Below are positions 17,720 through 25,844 of a DNA stretch of 64,000 nucleotides, in pieces. The notes below the pieces were generated by a model. It was not told the origin of the DNA, made no database searches, and worked only from the letters and a program-made list of their open reading frames with translations. A program made the translations under genes and the position numbers. Numbering within the stretch: position 1 is the stretch's first letter; each line of letters begins with the position of its first letter. Origin of the DNA: an uncultured delta proteobacterium (GTDB lineage Bacteria > Myxococcota_A > Polyangia > Polyangiales > Polyangiaceae); contig CAIVJW010000267.1 of the NCBI GenBank assembly GCA_903906315.1, forward strand, positions 1 to 64,000, written 5' to 3'.

Positions 17720-19660
17720 TCAGCGGCGCCAGACGAGGATCTCGCGGCGCGGCGGCTTGCCCCGCGGGTACGGCGGATCGGCCCGGAGCTCCACGGTCGC
17801 GCCGGGCGCGAGCGGCACGAACCGAGGCTCGCCGCCGAAACTCCACGCCTCGCCCACCAGGGCGAGCGTGTGCAAATAGGGCGGATCGGGCTCGACCACG
17901 ATCGCGACGACCTCCCGCTCGCCGGAGCGGCCGGCGACCGAGGCGCCGGTCGGCGTCGCGGTGGCGCCGGCGAGCACGGTGAGCTCGAAGCCGAGCAGGC
18001 TCATGCGGCGCGCGAACGCCATGACCGCGAGCGTGCGCTCCAGGTCGGGCATCGCCACCTCGGCCGGCGCGGGTAGCCAGAGCGGGCGGCGCGCGCGCGC
18101 GACCGCGGCCGGCAGCCCGGCGCGCCCCACCGTGCCGGGGGTCGCTTCGACGCAGACCGTCTGGGTCGCGCCCACTTCGGGCGGCGGCGTACAGGCGGAC
18201 TCGATCGCAACGTCGGTCGGCGCCAACGTCGAGCGAGCGTCCGTCGAGATCGCGAGGAGCGGCGTCGCGGCGGCGTCGCCCCCCTCGATGATCAGCGAGG
18301 CGAGCCCGCTCGCGACGAGCGCGGCGCGCGCGTCGACCGCGAGCTCGTCGCTCGGTATCCAGGGGCGGACGCGCAGCCCGAAGCGAGCGCCGAGCTCACG
18401 CAAGCCGAGCCCGCCCCCGAGCCGCTCGCGGGGCGCGTGGAACAGGGTCACGACGCCGCGGCCTTCGCGCCACACGCTGAGCCCGGTCGCGTCGCGCACG
18501 CAGAAGCCGACCGGCGCGCCCCGCGGTACCGCCACGCGCTCGCCTCCGCGCAGCCGCAGGGAGAGGCCGTCGTCGCGACCCCGCCCGACGGCGAGGAAGC
18601 AGCCCTCGTTGCGCTGCGGAGCGACCACGAACGGCCGGTCGGACGGCGTCTGCCCGACGGCGGCGAGGCCGTACTTCACGAGGGCCTGCTCCTCGGGCGT
18701 GAGCGTCCCCGGCGAGGACGGCAGCGCGGTCCTGGCCCACTCGTCGAAGGCGGAGTCGGCGCACGCGCGGTCGGCGGGCCCAGCCGCCAGCGCCGCCGGC
18801 CGCGGCTCGATGGCTTGCAGCCGATCCACGCCGCCGACCGCGCTCGCCGGGACCGTGAGGACGCGGACCTCGACCGCGCCCACGCCGGTCGCGGCGACGG
18901 AGACGCGCTCGTCGGCGCACGCGCAGAAGCCGGCCGAAACCTCGCCATCGAGCACGACCGCCCCGCGCGTGATGGTCACGCGCGCCGCGCCGCCCGCCGA
19001 GGCCGCGACGACCACGAGGCACGTGCCCTCGAACGCCACGACGTCGCGCGGGTCGCCGTCGGCGCGCAGCTCGCGCACACTGTAGCCGGCGCCGCGAAAC
19101 GGGTCGGCCGCGCGCTCGACGACCTCGACCGCGCGCGCCCGCGCGGCCAGGTACGTGCGCACGACCGTCGCGATGCGCCCGCTACCGAGCCCGACGAGGA
19201 AAATCGCGGCGCCCGCGACGAGGAGGCCGAAGCCGCGCCACCGACGCCGCACGAGGAGCGCCCGCTGGGTGACCGCGAGCGTCTTGCGGAGCTCGCGCCG
19301 GCGCGCGCTCGCGAGCAGCTTTGCGTACGCGACGCTGACGGCCGCGTCGGGGCTACGCGACTCGAGCACCGCGAGCGCGCGCTCGACCTCCGCCAGCTCG
19401 CCGATCGCAGCCTGCTCGCGCTCGCGCAGATCCCGGCCCGGGTCCGACTTCTCGGAAGGCTCCGACGCGGCCTGCGTCAGGTCCGCTTCGAGCGGGTCGA
19501 GCGGCCTCGGCAGCGGCACCGCCGCCGGGTCCTGTCGCGCCACAGGCCCGCTCGCCCCGCCGAGCTCGCCCGCGCCCCGCCCCGCGGGCGACCGGCCCCG
19601 GCGCGCCGGATCGGGCTGCGGCGGCACGAAAGCCGGATCCTGACCACGTCTCGACGCCAC
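17720..19660 (-). CDS. Unknown single-pass membrane protein
   Basis: A 646-aa protein I do not recognise. GTG at 19658-19660 is the only suitable start near the frame opening. Residues 1-75 are disordered and Pro/Arg-rich; about 80-150 are helical with a possible coiled coil (REREQAAIGELAEVERALAVLES). One membrane helix follows (FGLLVAGAAIFLVGLGSG, near residue 175). The remaining 450 residues would be periplasmic, mostly beta-rich with several Cys (FCACADE, CADSAF) and no signature. It lies 106 bp downstream of a tail-anchored Ser/Thr kinase gene on the same strand, so the two may be cotranscribed and its cytoplasmic tail could be a kinase target; this is inference from position only. Confidence 0.72.
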   Translation of the reverse strand: MASRRGQDPAFVPPQPDPARRGRSPAGRGAGELGGASGPVARQDPAAVPLPRPLDPLEADLTQAASEPSEKSDPGRDLREREQAAIGELAEVERALAVLESRSPDAAVSVAYAKLLASARRRELRKTLAVTQRALLVRRRWRGFGLLVAGAAIFLVGLGSGRIATVVRTYLAARARAVEVVERAADPFRGAGYSVRELRADGDPRDVVAFEGTCLVVVAASAGGAARVTITRGAVVLDGEVSAGFCACADERVSVAATGVGAVEVRVLTVPASAVGGVDRLQAIEPRPAALAAGPADRACADSAFDEWARTALPSSPGTLTPEEQALVKYGLAAVGQTPSDRPFVVAPQRNEGCFLAVGRGRDDGLSLRLRGGERVAVPRGAPVGFCVRDATGLSVWREGRGVVTLFHAPRERLGGGLGLRELGARFGLRVRPWIPSDELAVDARAALVASGLASLIIEGGDAAATPLLAISTDARSTLAPTDVAIESACTPPPEVGATQTVCVEATPGTVGRAGLPAAVARARRPLWLPAPAEVAMPDLERTLAVMAFARRMSLLGFELTVLAGATATPTGASVAGRSGEREVVAIVVEPDPPYLHTLALVGEAWSFGGEPRFVPLAPGATVELRADPPYPRGKPPRREILVWRR

Positions 19661-19766
19661 GATCCCTCACGATAGACGCGGCGGAGCGCGCAAGGAAGCG
19701 CGGAGCAACGGGGCACTTCGCGCCGCAACCCACCGGCCACGGGATCGCGCCGCGCGGGCAATCCGC

Positions 19767-21959
19767 TCAGCTATGCCCGGCGATCGCGACCGCCAGCACC
19801 GCGAGGACGACCGCCGCGACGAGCACGCCGACCACGACGACCCCGCGTCGGTGAACCCTGGGGTCGAACGCGCCGTGCAGGAGCTCGACCTCGTCGAGCC
19901 GTGCGCGCGCGACCACGATCGAGGCGTCCGCGGCGGCGAGCACCGCGCGCTGCGCGCCCGAGACCGCGCCGGGGCACCAGTCGAGGATCTGCTCGCCGGC
20001 GCGGACGAACGCCTCGCGGCGCTCGCCCTCGCGAAAGCCCCGCATCTCGGCCAACCGCTGCGCGCCACGGTCCTCGAGGCGCTGCTTCTGGCGCTCGAGA
20101 TCGGCGACCTCCGCGTCGACCGCGTCGAGCCGGCCCTGCGCCCCGTCGCGCGCCGCGAGCGCCGACGCCTCCTCGGCCCGCAGGCGGTCGAGCTCCTCCA
20201 CGCGGATCGATCGTTCGCTCTCCCCCGGCCCCCCGATCGCCGGCGGCCGACCGCTCGCCCGAGCGGCGTTCTCGGTGGCTCGCCGCTCGATCTCCACCCG
20301 CTTCTGGCGCGCCTCGGCGCGGGTCCGCTCGTCCGAGACGCGCAGATGGAGGTCGGCGTATTCGCGCGCGTGCGCGGCCGCGGCGAGCCTCCGGGGCATC
20401 ACGGCGGCGAGCGCCTCGTTGACGTCCGCCGCCCACTGAAGCTCGAACGGCTGCTGGCTCGGATCGGCGGGGCCCGTGCGGTACCGATGCAGCGGGGCGA
20501 GCCACGGGGCGAGCGGATCGCCGGGCGCGGGGCTCACGGGCAGCGAGTCGACGAGCTGCACGAGCGCGTCGCGGCGCCCCTCCTGCGCGGCGACGAGCTC
20601 GGCCCGCGCGGTGACCAGACCGCGCTCGAGCGCCCCCCGGCGAAGGAGCACGCGCACGGAGTACGCCGCCGCCCCGAGCAGCGTGCGCGGCGGCGCCCCG
20701 TAGCCCTCCGGCGCGGTCGAGCGCGCTGCGCTCACCCCCGACGGGACGGCGACCGCAGCCGGCGCGACGCGCGCGACCGCCGACGCCGACGAAGCCCCCC
20801 CCGGTGCGCGCGCGCGCGGGGTGGGCAGCGGGAGCGGGAACCGCAGGGTCTTGGTCTCCCCCTCCGCGCTCGGCGCGACCGCCGCCGCGCCCGACCGTGC
20901 CCCGACGGGCGCGGGCGCCGCTATCGGCGAACGGGCCGCGCGCTCGCGCAGCGTCGCCGAAAACGCCACCTCGCCGATCTCGCGCACGACCGCCTCGCGC
21001 TCGGCCAGCCGATCGTGCGCTACCGTCGCGAGCCACGCCCCGACCTGAGCCGGCGTCGCGGGCCGGATCGCTTGCTCGAGCGCGGTCGCCATCTCGAGCG
21101 CCGTCGCGAAGCGCGCGGCCGGATCGCGCTCGAGCCCGCGCATCACGGCCGCGTCGAGCCCGGGCGTGACGCCCGTGACCCGCGCCGAGGGCCGCTCCAC
21201 CGGCTTCTCGAGGATCTGGTAGATGACCTCGGCGTCGCTGTCGGCGTCGAAGAGGCGCTCGCCGACGAGCGCCTCCCACAGCACGACGCTCGCGGTGAAC
21301 ACGTCGGTCCTCCGGTCGACGGACCCCCGTTTCAGCTGCTCGGGCGCGATGTAACCCATCTTGCCCTTCATCTGATCGGCGCGCGTCGTGTGCATCCGAC
21401 CGAGCGCCTTCGCGATGCCGAAGTCGAGCAGGCGCGTGATGCCGTCGAGCCCGACGAGCACGTTGTGCGGCGACACGTCGCGATGAACGATCGCGAGCGG
21501 CGAGCCGTCCTCGCCCCGCGCCTCGTGCGCCGCGTGCAGGCCGTGGAGCACCCCGATCACGATCGCGGCCGCGACCTGCACGGGCACGCGCCCGCCCACC
21601 GCGCGCGCCGCCCGCCCGAGGTACGCGAGCGACTCGCCCGGCACGTATTCCATCACCAGGAACACGGCGCCGTCCTGCGAGGCGACGTCGAGCGTCGGGA
21701 TCACGTTGACGTGGCGGATGCACGTCGCGATGCGCGCCTCGTCGAGGAACATCGCCGAGAAATCCGGGTCGGCGGCGAGGTTCGGGTGCAGCCGCTTCAC
21801 CGCGACGATGCGTGAAAGGCCGGTCGCTCCCACCCAGCGGGCGAGGTGCACGCTCGCCATGCCGCCCGCGCCGATCGGCTGCGAGAGCACGTAGCGCCCG
21901 AGCACCTCGGCGGCGGGCGCGGATCGCGGGGGGGGGCGGGGCGGAAGCGGGGGGGGCAT
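19767..21959 (-). CDS. Tail-anchored Hanks-type Ser/Thr protein kinase
   Basis: A 730-aa protein kinase. The catalytic domain (about residues 20-310) has every key motif: glycine loop GAGGMASVHLA, VAVKRLH lysine, catalytic loop HRDVSPHNVL, DFGIAK metal-binding Asp and MGYIAPEQ. A Pro/Ala-rich region follows, then a long predicted coiled coil (about 560-680, RAEARQKRVEIERR and DAEVADLERQKQRLED), and the chain ends in one membrane helix (GVVVVGVLVAAVVLAVLAVAI) with only four residues after it. So there is no extracytoplasmic sensor and the protein should face the cytoplasm. ATG at 21957-21959 is chosen over an upstream in-frame start because the extra residues are Arg-rich and unlike a kinase N-terminus. 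The coiled coil probably mediates oligomerisation. Confidence 0.88.
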   Translation of the reverse strand: MPPPLPPRPPPRSAPAAEVLGRYVLSQPIGAGGMASVHLARWVGATGLSRIVAVKRLHPNLAADPDFSAMFLDEARIATCIRHVNVIPTLDVASQDGAVFLVMEYVPGESLAYLGRAARAVGGRVPVQVAAAIVIGVLHGLHAAHEARGEDGSPLAIVHRDVSPHNVLVGLDGITRLLDFGIAKALGRMHTTRADQMKGKMGYIAPEQLKRGSVDRRTDVFTASVVLWEALVGERLFDADSDAEVIYQILEKPVERPSARVTGVTPGLDAAVMRGLERDPAARFATALEMATALEQAIRPATPAQVGAWLATVAHDRLAEREAVVREIGEVAFSATLRERAARSPIAAPAPVGARSGAAAVAPSAEGETKTLRFPLPLPTPRARAPGGASSASAVARVAPAAVAVPSGVSAARSTAPEGYGAPPRTLLGAAAYSVRVLLRRGALERGLVTARAELVAAQEGRRDALVQLVDSLPVSPAPGDPLAPWLAPLHRYRTGPADPSQQPFELQWAADVNEALAAVMPRRLAAAAHAREYADLHLRVSDERTRAEARQKRVEIERRATENAARASGRPPAIGGPGESERSIRVEELDRLRAEEASALAARDGAQGRLDAVDAEVADLERQKQRLEDRGAQRLAEMRGFREGERREAFVRAGEQILDWCPGAVSGAQRAVLAAADASIVVARARLDEVELLHGAFDPRVHRRGVVVVGVLVAAVVLAVLAVAIAGHS

Positions 21960-22108
21960 CGTTCGGCGCACGGCGACCGCGCGGGAGGAACGCCATCGTA
22001 CGGGCACCCCGCGGGCAGGCCAACCCGCTCGTCCCCCGTCCACGCGCTCGTCGGTCTCCGACGCCGCACGCTTGCGAGGCCGCGCCGGGGCCCGGTAGGA
22101 TGCCGCTC

Positions 22109-22468
22109 ATGCGCTTTGACGTCCTCCTCTCGCTCGCGGTCGCCGCCACGGCCGTCGGTCTCGCCCTCGGCTGCGCCCCGGATCCGCAGGGACAGGGCTA
22201 CCCGCAGGGTGCCTACCCGCAGCAGGGCTATCCGCAGCAGGGCTACCCGCAGGCGCAGCCCCAGCCGCAGTATCCGCAGCCCCAGCCGCAGTACCCGCAG
22301 CCGCAGCCGCAGCCCCAGCCCCAGCCCCAGCCGCAGCCGCAGCAGCCCGCGCAGCCCGGCGCCTTCCCCTTCCCGATCCCCTCGGGCTTCCCCACCGCGC
22401 TGCCATCCGGCTTCCCGGCTCTCCCGTCGGGCCTGCCCGGCTTCCCCGGCGCGCCGCCGCCGAAGTAG
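22109..22468 (+). CDS. Pro/Gln-rich mini-lipoprotein
   Basis: Predicted 119-aa lipoprotein. The second of two nearby ATGs (22109) is chosen because a GTAGGA ribosome site precedes it at proper distance and it begins MRFDVLLSLAVAATAVGLALGC. The mature chain is low complexity: GYPQQ units, then a run of QPQP, then phenylalanine/proline units ending PSGLPGF. It has no folded domain and could form an extended stalk or a wall-binding tail. A second short lipoprotein with a Pro-rich PSGLP ending lies at 40875-41066. Real expression is likely given signal peptide and codon use, but the function is unknown. Confidence 0.7.
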   Translation: MRFDVLLSLAVAATAVGLALGCAPDPQGQGYPQGAYPQQGYPQQGYPQAQPQPQYPQPQPQYPQPQPQPQPQPQPQPQQPAQPGAFPFPIPSGFPTALPSGFPALPSGLPGFPGAPPPK

Positions 22469-22565
22469 AGCCGACCGCCGCGGTGGCGCGCTGCGCCGCC
22501 GCCCGCTACACCGATTCCCACCGGCTCCGAGGCGGACGCACGCCGCCTCGCCGGGCGGATCCACC

Positions 22566-23180
22566 TTGCTGCCGAGCTACGCCCTCCCCACCCTCGCCGA
22601 TCGGCTCTCGCGCCACCGAGCGGACTCGATCTCGGGCGGGCCCGCGGGCGAGCGCCAGGCCGCCGTCTCGATCGTCCTGCGAGCCGGGCCGCGCGACGAC
22701 GGCGACGCCGAGGTGCTGCTCATCCGCCGCGCCGATCACCCCCAGGATCCCTGGTCGGGCCACATGGCCTTCCCCGGCGGCCGACGCGATCCCCTCGACG
22801 ACAGCCTCGAGGAGACGGCCATCCGCGAGGCCTCCGAGGAGGTCGGCGTCGATCTCGCGGCGCACGGCCGGCTCGTCGCGCGCCTCGACGACGTGCCCGC
22901 GATCGCGCGCGGTCGACGCCTGGGCCTGACGATCGCGCCGTTCGTGTTCTCGTTCGCGACGCCTGCGGCGTACGCGCCGCTCGCACCGAACGAGGAAGTC
23001 GCCGAGGCGATCTGGGTGCCCGTGGGGCCGCTCGCGCGCGGCGAAGGCGCGGGCACGTACGCCTACCGCATCGAGGGCCGCGCGATCGATCTCCCGTGCC
23101 TGCGCGTCGGCGATCGCGTCGTCTGGGGCCTCACCTACATGATGCTGCAGGCGTTCTTCGCCGCGCTACGCGGGCAGTAG
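22566..23180 (+). CDS. Nudix hydrolase, CoA pyrophosphatase (NudL/YeaB)-like
   Basis: A 204-aa cytoplasmic hydrolase. The Nudix box FPGGRRDPLDDSLEETAIREASEEVGVD has the G-x5-E-x7-REUxEExGU pattern that binds Mg2+ at the diphosphate. The preceding LLIRRADHPQDPWSGHMAFPGG is typical of the CoA-diphosphatase subgroup, which cleaves CoA or acyl-CoA to 3',5'-ADP and (acyl)phosphopantetheine. TTG at 22566 follows a GGCGG motif; no ATG or GTG fits the N-terminus. It is convergent with, and overlaps by 15 bp, the HAD/acyl-CoA synthetase operon, so enzymes of acyl-CoA metabolism sit back to back. Substrate assignment is by family. Confidence 0.85.
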   Translation: MLPSYALPTLADRLSRHRADSISGGPAGERQAAVSIVLRAGPRDDGDAEVLLIRRADHPQDPWSGHMAFPGGRRDPLDDSLEETAIREASEEVGVDLAAHGRLVARLDDVPAIARGRRLGLTIAPFVFSFATPAAYAPLAPNEEVAEAIWVPVGPLARGEGAGTYAYRIEGRAIDLPCLRVGDRVVWGLTYMMLQAFFAALRGQ

Positions 23181-23864
23181 GCCGAGCGCCGCGAACGCCG
23201 CGCGCAGCTCGTCCGGCCCGCGCGCCACCCGCCCGCGCGGGCCGAGATCGATCGCCGGATCGCCCCGGAACCAGATCGCGCTCATCCCCGCGCCGATCGC
23301 GCCGTCCACGTCCGCCGCACGCGAGTCACCGACGTGCACGACCTCGTCGATGCCCACCCCGAGCCGCTCCGCCGTCCACACGAAGATGGCGCGGTCCGGC
23401 TTCTCGATCCCGAGGCGCCCGGAGTCCGCAACCACCGGGAACAGGCCGAGCCACCCGAGCTCGTCGGCGAGCTCCGCGATGCGCCCCTCCGAGTTCGACA
23501 GCAGCGCGAGCGGGACCCCCGCCCCCGCGAGCTCCCTCACGACGTCGATCACGCCCGGGATCGGCCTCCTCCACAGGTTTTGCGCCGGCTGCTCGAGCCA
23601 CAGCCAGTCGGTGAGGTCCGCGACGCGACCGGCCGGCACCCCGGCGAGGTCGAGCAGGCGCGCCATGAGGATCTTCCACGGGTGGCCTCCGCCTCCGCCT
23701 CGGATGGCCGCGTCGTACGCGCCCCACGCGCCCGGCACCGCGGCCTCGACCCGATCCGGCGCCACCGCGACGCCGCGCTCCGCGACCCGCCGCGCGAGCA
23801 TGGCCGGGTCGAGCTCGGCGAGCGTCTGGCCGAAGTCGAACGACACCGCGCGCAGCGTGGTCAC
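23166..23864 (-). CDS. HAD-superfamily hydrolase
   Basis: A 232-aa hydrolase of the haloacid dehalogenase superfamily with a helical cap. Motif I is SFDFGQTLAEL; the nucleophile Asp is present, but the usual second Asp (+2, general acid in phosphatases) is Gly. Motif II is LLSNSEG, motif III Lys is in EKPDRAIF, and motif IV is VHVGDSRAADVDGA. GTG at 23862-23864 overlaps the stop of the upstream acyl-CoA synthetase gene by 4 bp, so translation is coupled. Its own stop overlaps the end of the convergent Nudix gene. Phosphatase or dehalogenase-like chemistry is possible; the Gly at +2 makes a standard phosphatase role less certain. Confidence 0.84.
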   Translation of the reverse strand: MTTLRAVSFDFGQTLAELDPAMLARRVAERGVAVAPDRVEAAVPGAWGAYDAAIRGGGGGHPWKILMARLLDLAGVPAGRVADLTDWLWLEQPAQNLWRRPIPGVIDVVRELAGAGVPLALLSNSEGRIAELADELGWLGLFPVVADSGRLGIEKPDRAIFVWTAERLGVGIDEVVHVGDSRAADVDGAIGAGMSAIWFRGDPAIDLGPRGRVARGPDELRAAFAALGLLPA

Positions 23865-25654
23865 TCGCCCTCGTACATGGACTCGATCTCGGTCGCGAAG
23901 TTCTGGTTCACGGCCTTGCGCTTGATCTTGAGCGTCGGAGTGAGCTCCCCGTGCTCGATCGTGAACGTCCGGTGGAGCACGCGGAAGCGCTTGATCTGCT
24001 CGACGCGCGCGACCGTCGCGTTGATCGCGTCGACGGCGCGCTGGATCTCGGCGTGGATCTCCTCGACCTCGTGCGGCCGCTGCGTCTCGCGCTTGCGGTC
24101 GGTGAGCCACTTCTTGGCGGCGTCGGGGTCGAGCGTGAGCAGCGCGGTGAGGTACTTCCTGCGGTCGCCGATGACGACCGCCTCCGCGACGAGCGGGTGG
24201 CTCTTGAGCGCGGCCTCGAGGTTCTTCGGCGCGACGTTCTTGCCGCCCGCGGTGATGAGGATCTCCTTCTTGCGTCCGGTGATCTTGAGGTACCCGTCCG
24301 CGTCGAACGCGCCGAGGTCGCCCGAGCACAGGTACCCGTCGCGCAGCGCCTCGGCCGTCGCGGCCGGGTCCTTGAAGTAGCCGAGGAACACGTTCGGCCC
24401 GCGCACGAGGATCTCGTCGTCGGGCGCGATCTTCACCTCGACCCCGGGGAACGTCGGGCCCACGGTGCCGAAGCGAGTGCGGCCGGGGCGGTTGAAGCTC
24501 GTCGGGCCCGTGTCCTCGGACTGGCCGTAGACCTCGTAGACGAGCACGTCGAGCGACGCGAAGAACTCGAGGATCTCGGGCGCGATCGGCGCCGCTCCGC
24601 TGACGCACATGTGCGCGCGGCCGAGGCCGACGGCGGGCTTGAGCTTGGAGAAGACGAGCCGGTTCGCGATCGCGTACTCGACGGCGAGGAGCCCGCGCGG
24701 CTCGCGCCCGACGCAGCGCTCGGCCGACGCCCGCGCGCCCACGCCGCGCGCCCACGCCGCGAGCCGCTTCTTCAGGCCCTTGGCTTCGGAGAGCTTGCCC
24801 GCGATGCCGGCATGGAACTTCTCCCAGATGCGCGGCACGCCGAAGAAGATCGTCGGCTGCACGTCCTTCAGGTCCTCGGGGACCTTGTCGAGCGATCGCG
24901 CGAAGTAGATCGCCGATCCCATCGTCGCCGGCCCGTGGATCGTGAAGACCTGCTCGGCGATGTGCGACAGCGGCAGGTAGGAGAGGCTCACGTCCGTCGG
25001 TCCGCCGCCGACGAGCTCGACGGCCCGCGAGGCCGTCCACGCCAGGTTCTCGTGCGAGAGCATGACGCCCTTGGGCGGCCCGGTGGTCCCCGACGTGTAG
25101 ATGAGCGTCGCGAGGCCCGCGGGCTCGAGCGCGGCCGCGAGCTCGTCGACGCGCGCGTCGGGCGTCCCCTCCGCGTGGGCGAGGAAGACCTCCCAGGTGT
25201 GCACCTGGAACGGCGTCGAGTGCTCGGGGACCGCGACGCCCCGCATGAGCACCACGTGCCGGAGGTGCGGGAGCCGCGCGGCCTCGCGCTCGACCTTGCG
25301 CCACTGGTCGAGGTCCTCGACGAGCACGACGGGCGATTCGGCGTGGTCGACGATGTACGCCACCTCCTCGGGCGAGCAGGTGGCGTAGATCCCCGCGGGC
25401 GCCGCGCCGACCGCCATGGTCGCGAGGTCGAACACGACCCACTCCGACCGGTTGAAGCCGAGGATCGCGGTCGTCCCGCCCGGTCGCACACCGAGCGCCA
25501 CGAGCGCCCGGGCGGCGACGCGCACCTCCGCGGCGTACTCGGCCCAGGTCGTGCGGCTCCACGAGGCGCCGCGGTGGGTAAAGTGCGCAGGCGCGTCCGG
25601 CCGCCGGCGTGCCTGGTCGAAGAGTCGAGCGACGATCGTATCGACAGAGCCCAT
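23861..25654 (-). CDS. Long-chain acyl-CoA synthetase (AMP-forming)
   Basis: A 597-aa enzyme of the ANL superfamily that activates fatty acids with ATP to acyl-AMP and then acyl-CoA. The P-loop-like motif YTSGTTGPPKGV, the motif YGQSEDTGP (aryl/fatty acid binding), the hinge SGDLGAFDADGYLKITGRKKE and the C-terminal catalytic Lys region (PTLKIKRKAV) are all present. It resembles the FadD15/long-chain group with a LSYLPLSHIAEQ motif. ATG at 25652-25654 is chosen because the 30 codons before it are Arg-rich and it follows TAGG. The upstream spacer holds an unusually AT-rich patch (TATTGT) that could be its -10. It is coupled to the downstream HAD gene. Confidence 0.9.
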   Translation of the reverse strand: MGSVDTIVARLFDQARRRPDAPAHFTHRGASWSRTTWAEYAAEVRVAARALVALGVRPGGTTAILGFNRSEWVVFDLATMAVGAAPAGIYATCSPEEVAYIVDHAESPVVLVEDLDQWRKVEREAARLPHLRHVVLMRGVAVPEHSTPFQVHTWEVFLAHAEGTPDARVDELAAALEPAGLATLIYTSGTTGPPKGVMLSHENLAWTASRAVELVGGGPTDVSLSYLPLSHIAEQVFTIHGPATMGSAIYFARSLDKVPEDLKDVQPTIFFGVPRIWEKFHAGIAGKLSEAKGLKKRLAAWARGVGARASAERCVGREPRGLLAVEYAIANRLVFSKLKPAVGLGRAHMCVSGAAPIAPEILEFFASLDVLVYEVYGQSEDTGPTSFNRPGRTRFGTVGPTFPGVEVKIAPDDEILVRGPNVFLGYFKDPAATAEALRDGYLCSGDLGAFDADGYLKITGRKKEILITAGGKNVAPKNLEAALKSHPLVAEAVVIGDRRKYLTALLTLDPDAAKKWLTDRKRETQRPHEVEEIHAEIQRAVDAINATVARVEQIKRFRVLHRTFTIEHGELTPTLKIKRKAVNQNFATEIESMYEGE

Positions 25655-25773
25655 GGGACCTACAACAATACGAAAAGGATCCGTTCTCAACCAGGGCTGC
25701 CACGGGCGACGCGCGGCGCGTCCGCTGGCCGCGGAAAACCGCACCTAGTGTTGCCTAAATGGCGATCCGAGAC

Positions 25774-25802
25774 TTGACGGAGCAAGGCTACGCTTCTTAA
25801 CT
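25774..25802 (+). promoter_or_regulatory. Sigma70-type promoter for the kinase-receiver operon
   Basis: TTGACG (25774-25779) and TTAACT (25797-25802) are separated by 17 bp, in an AT-rich island between divergent genes. The predicted start is around 25809, giving a 36-nt leader containing the ribosome site GGGGGGAG before GTG 25845. The -35 matches the housekeeping consensus at 5 of 6 positions; the -10 is weaker. Confidence 0.45.
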
Positions 25803-25844
25803 ACTCGCGGCCGCGACCACCGAGGCTGCGATGGGGGGAGTCAC

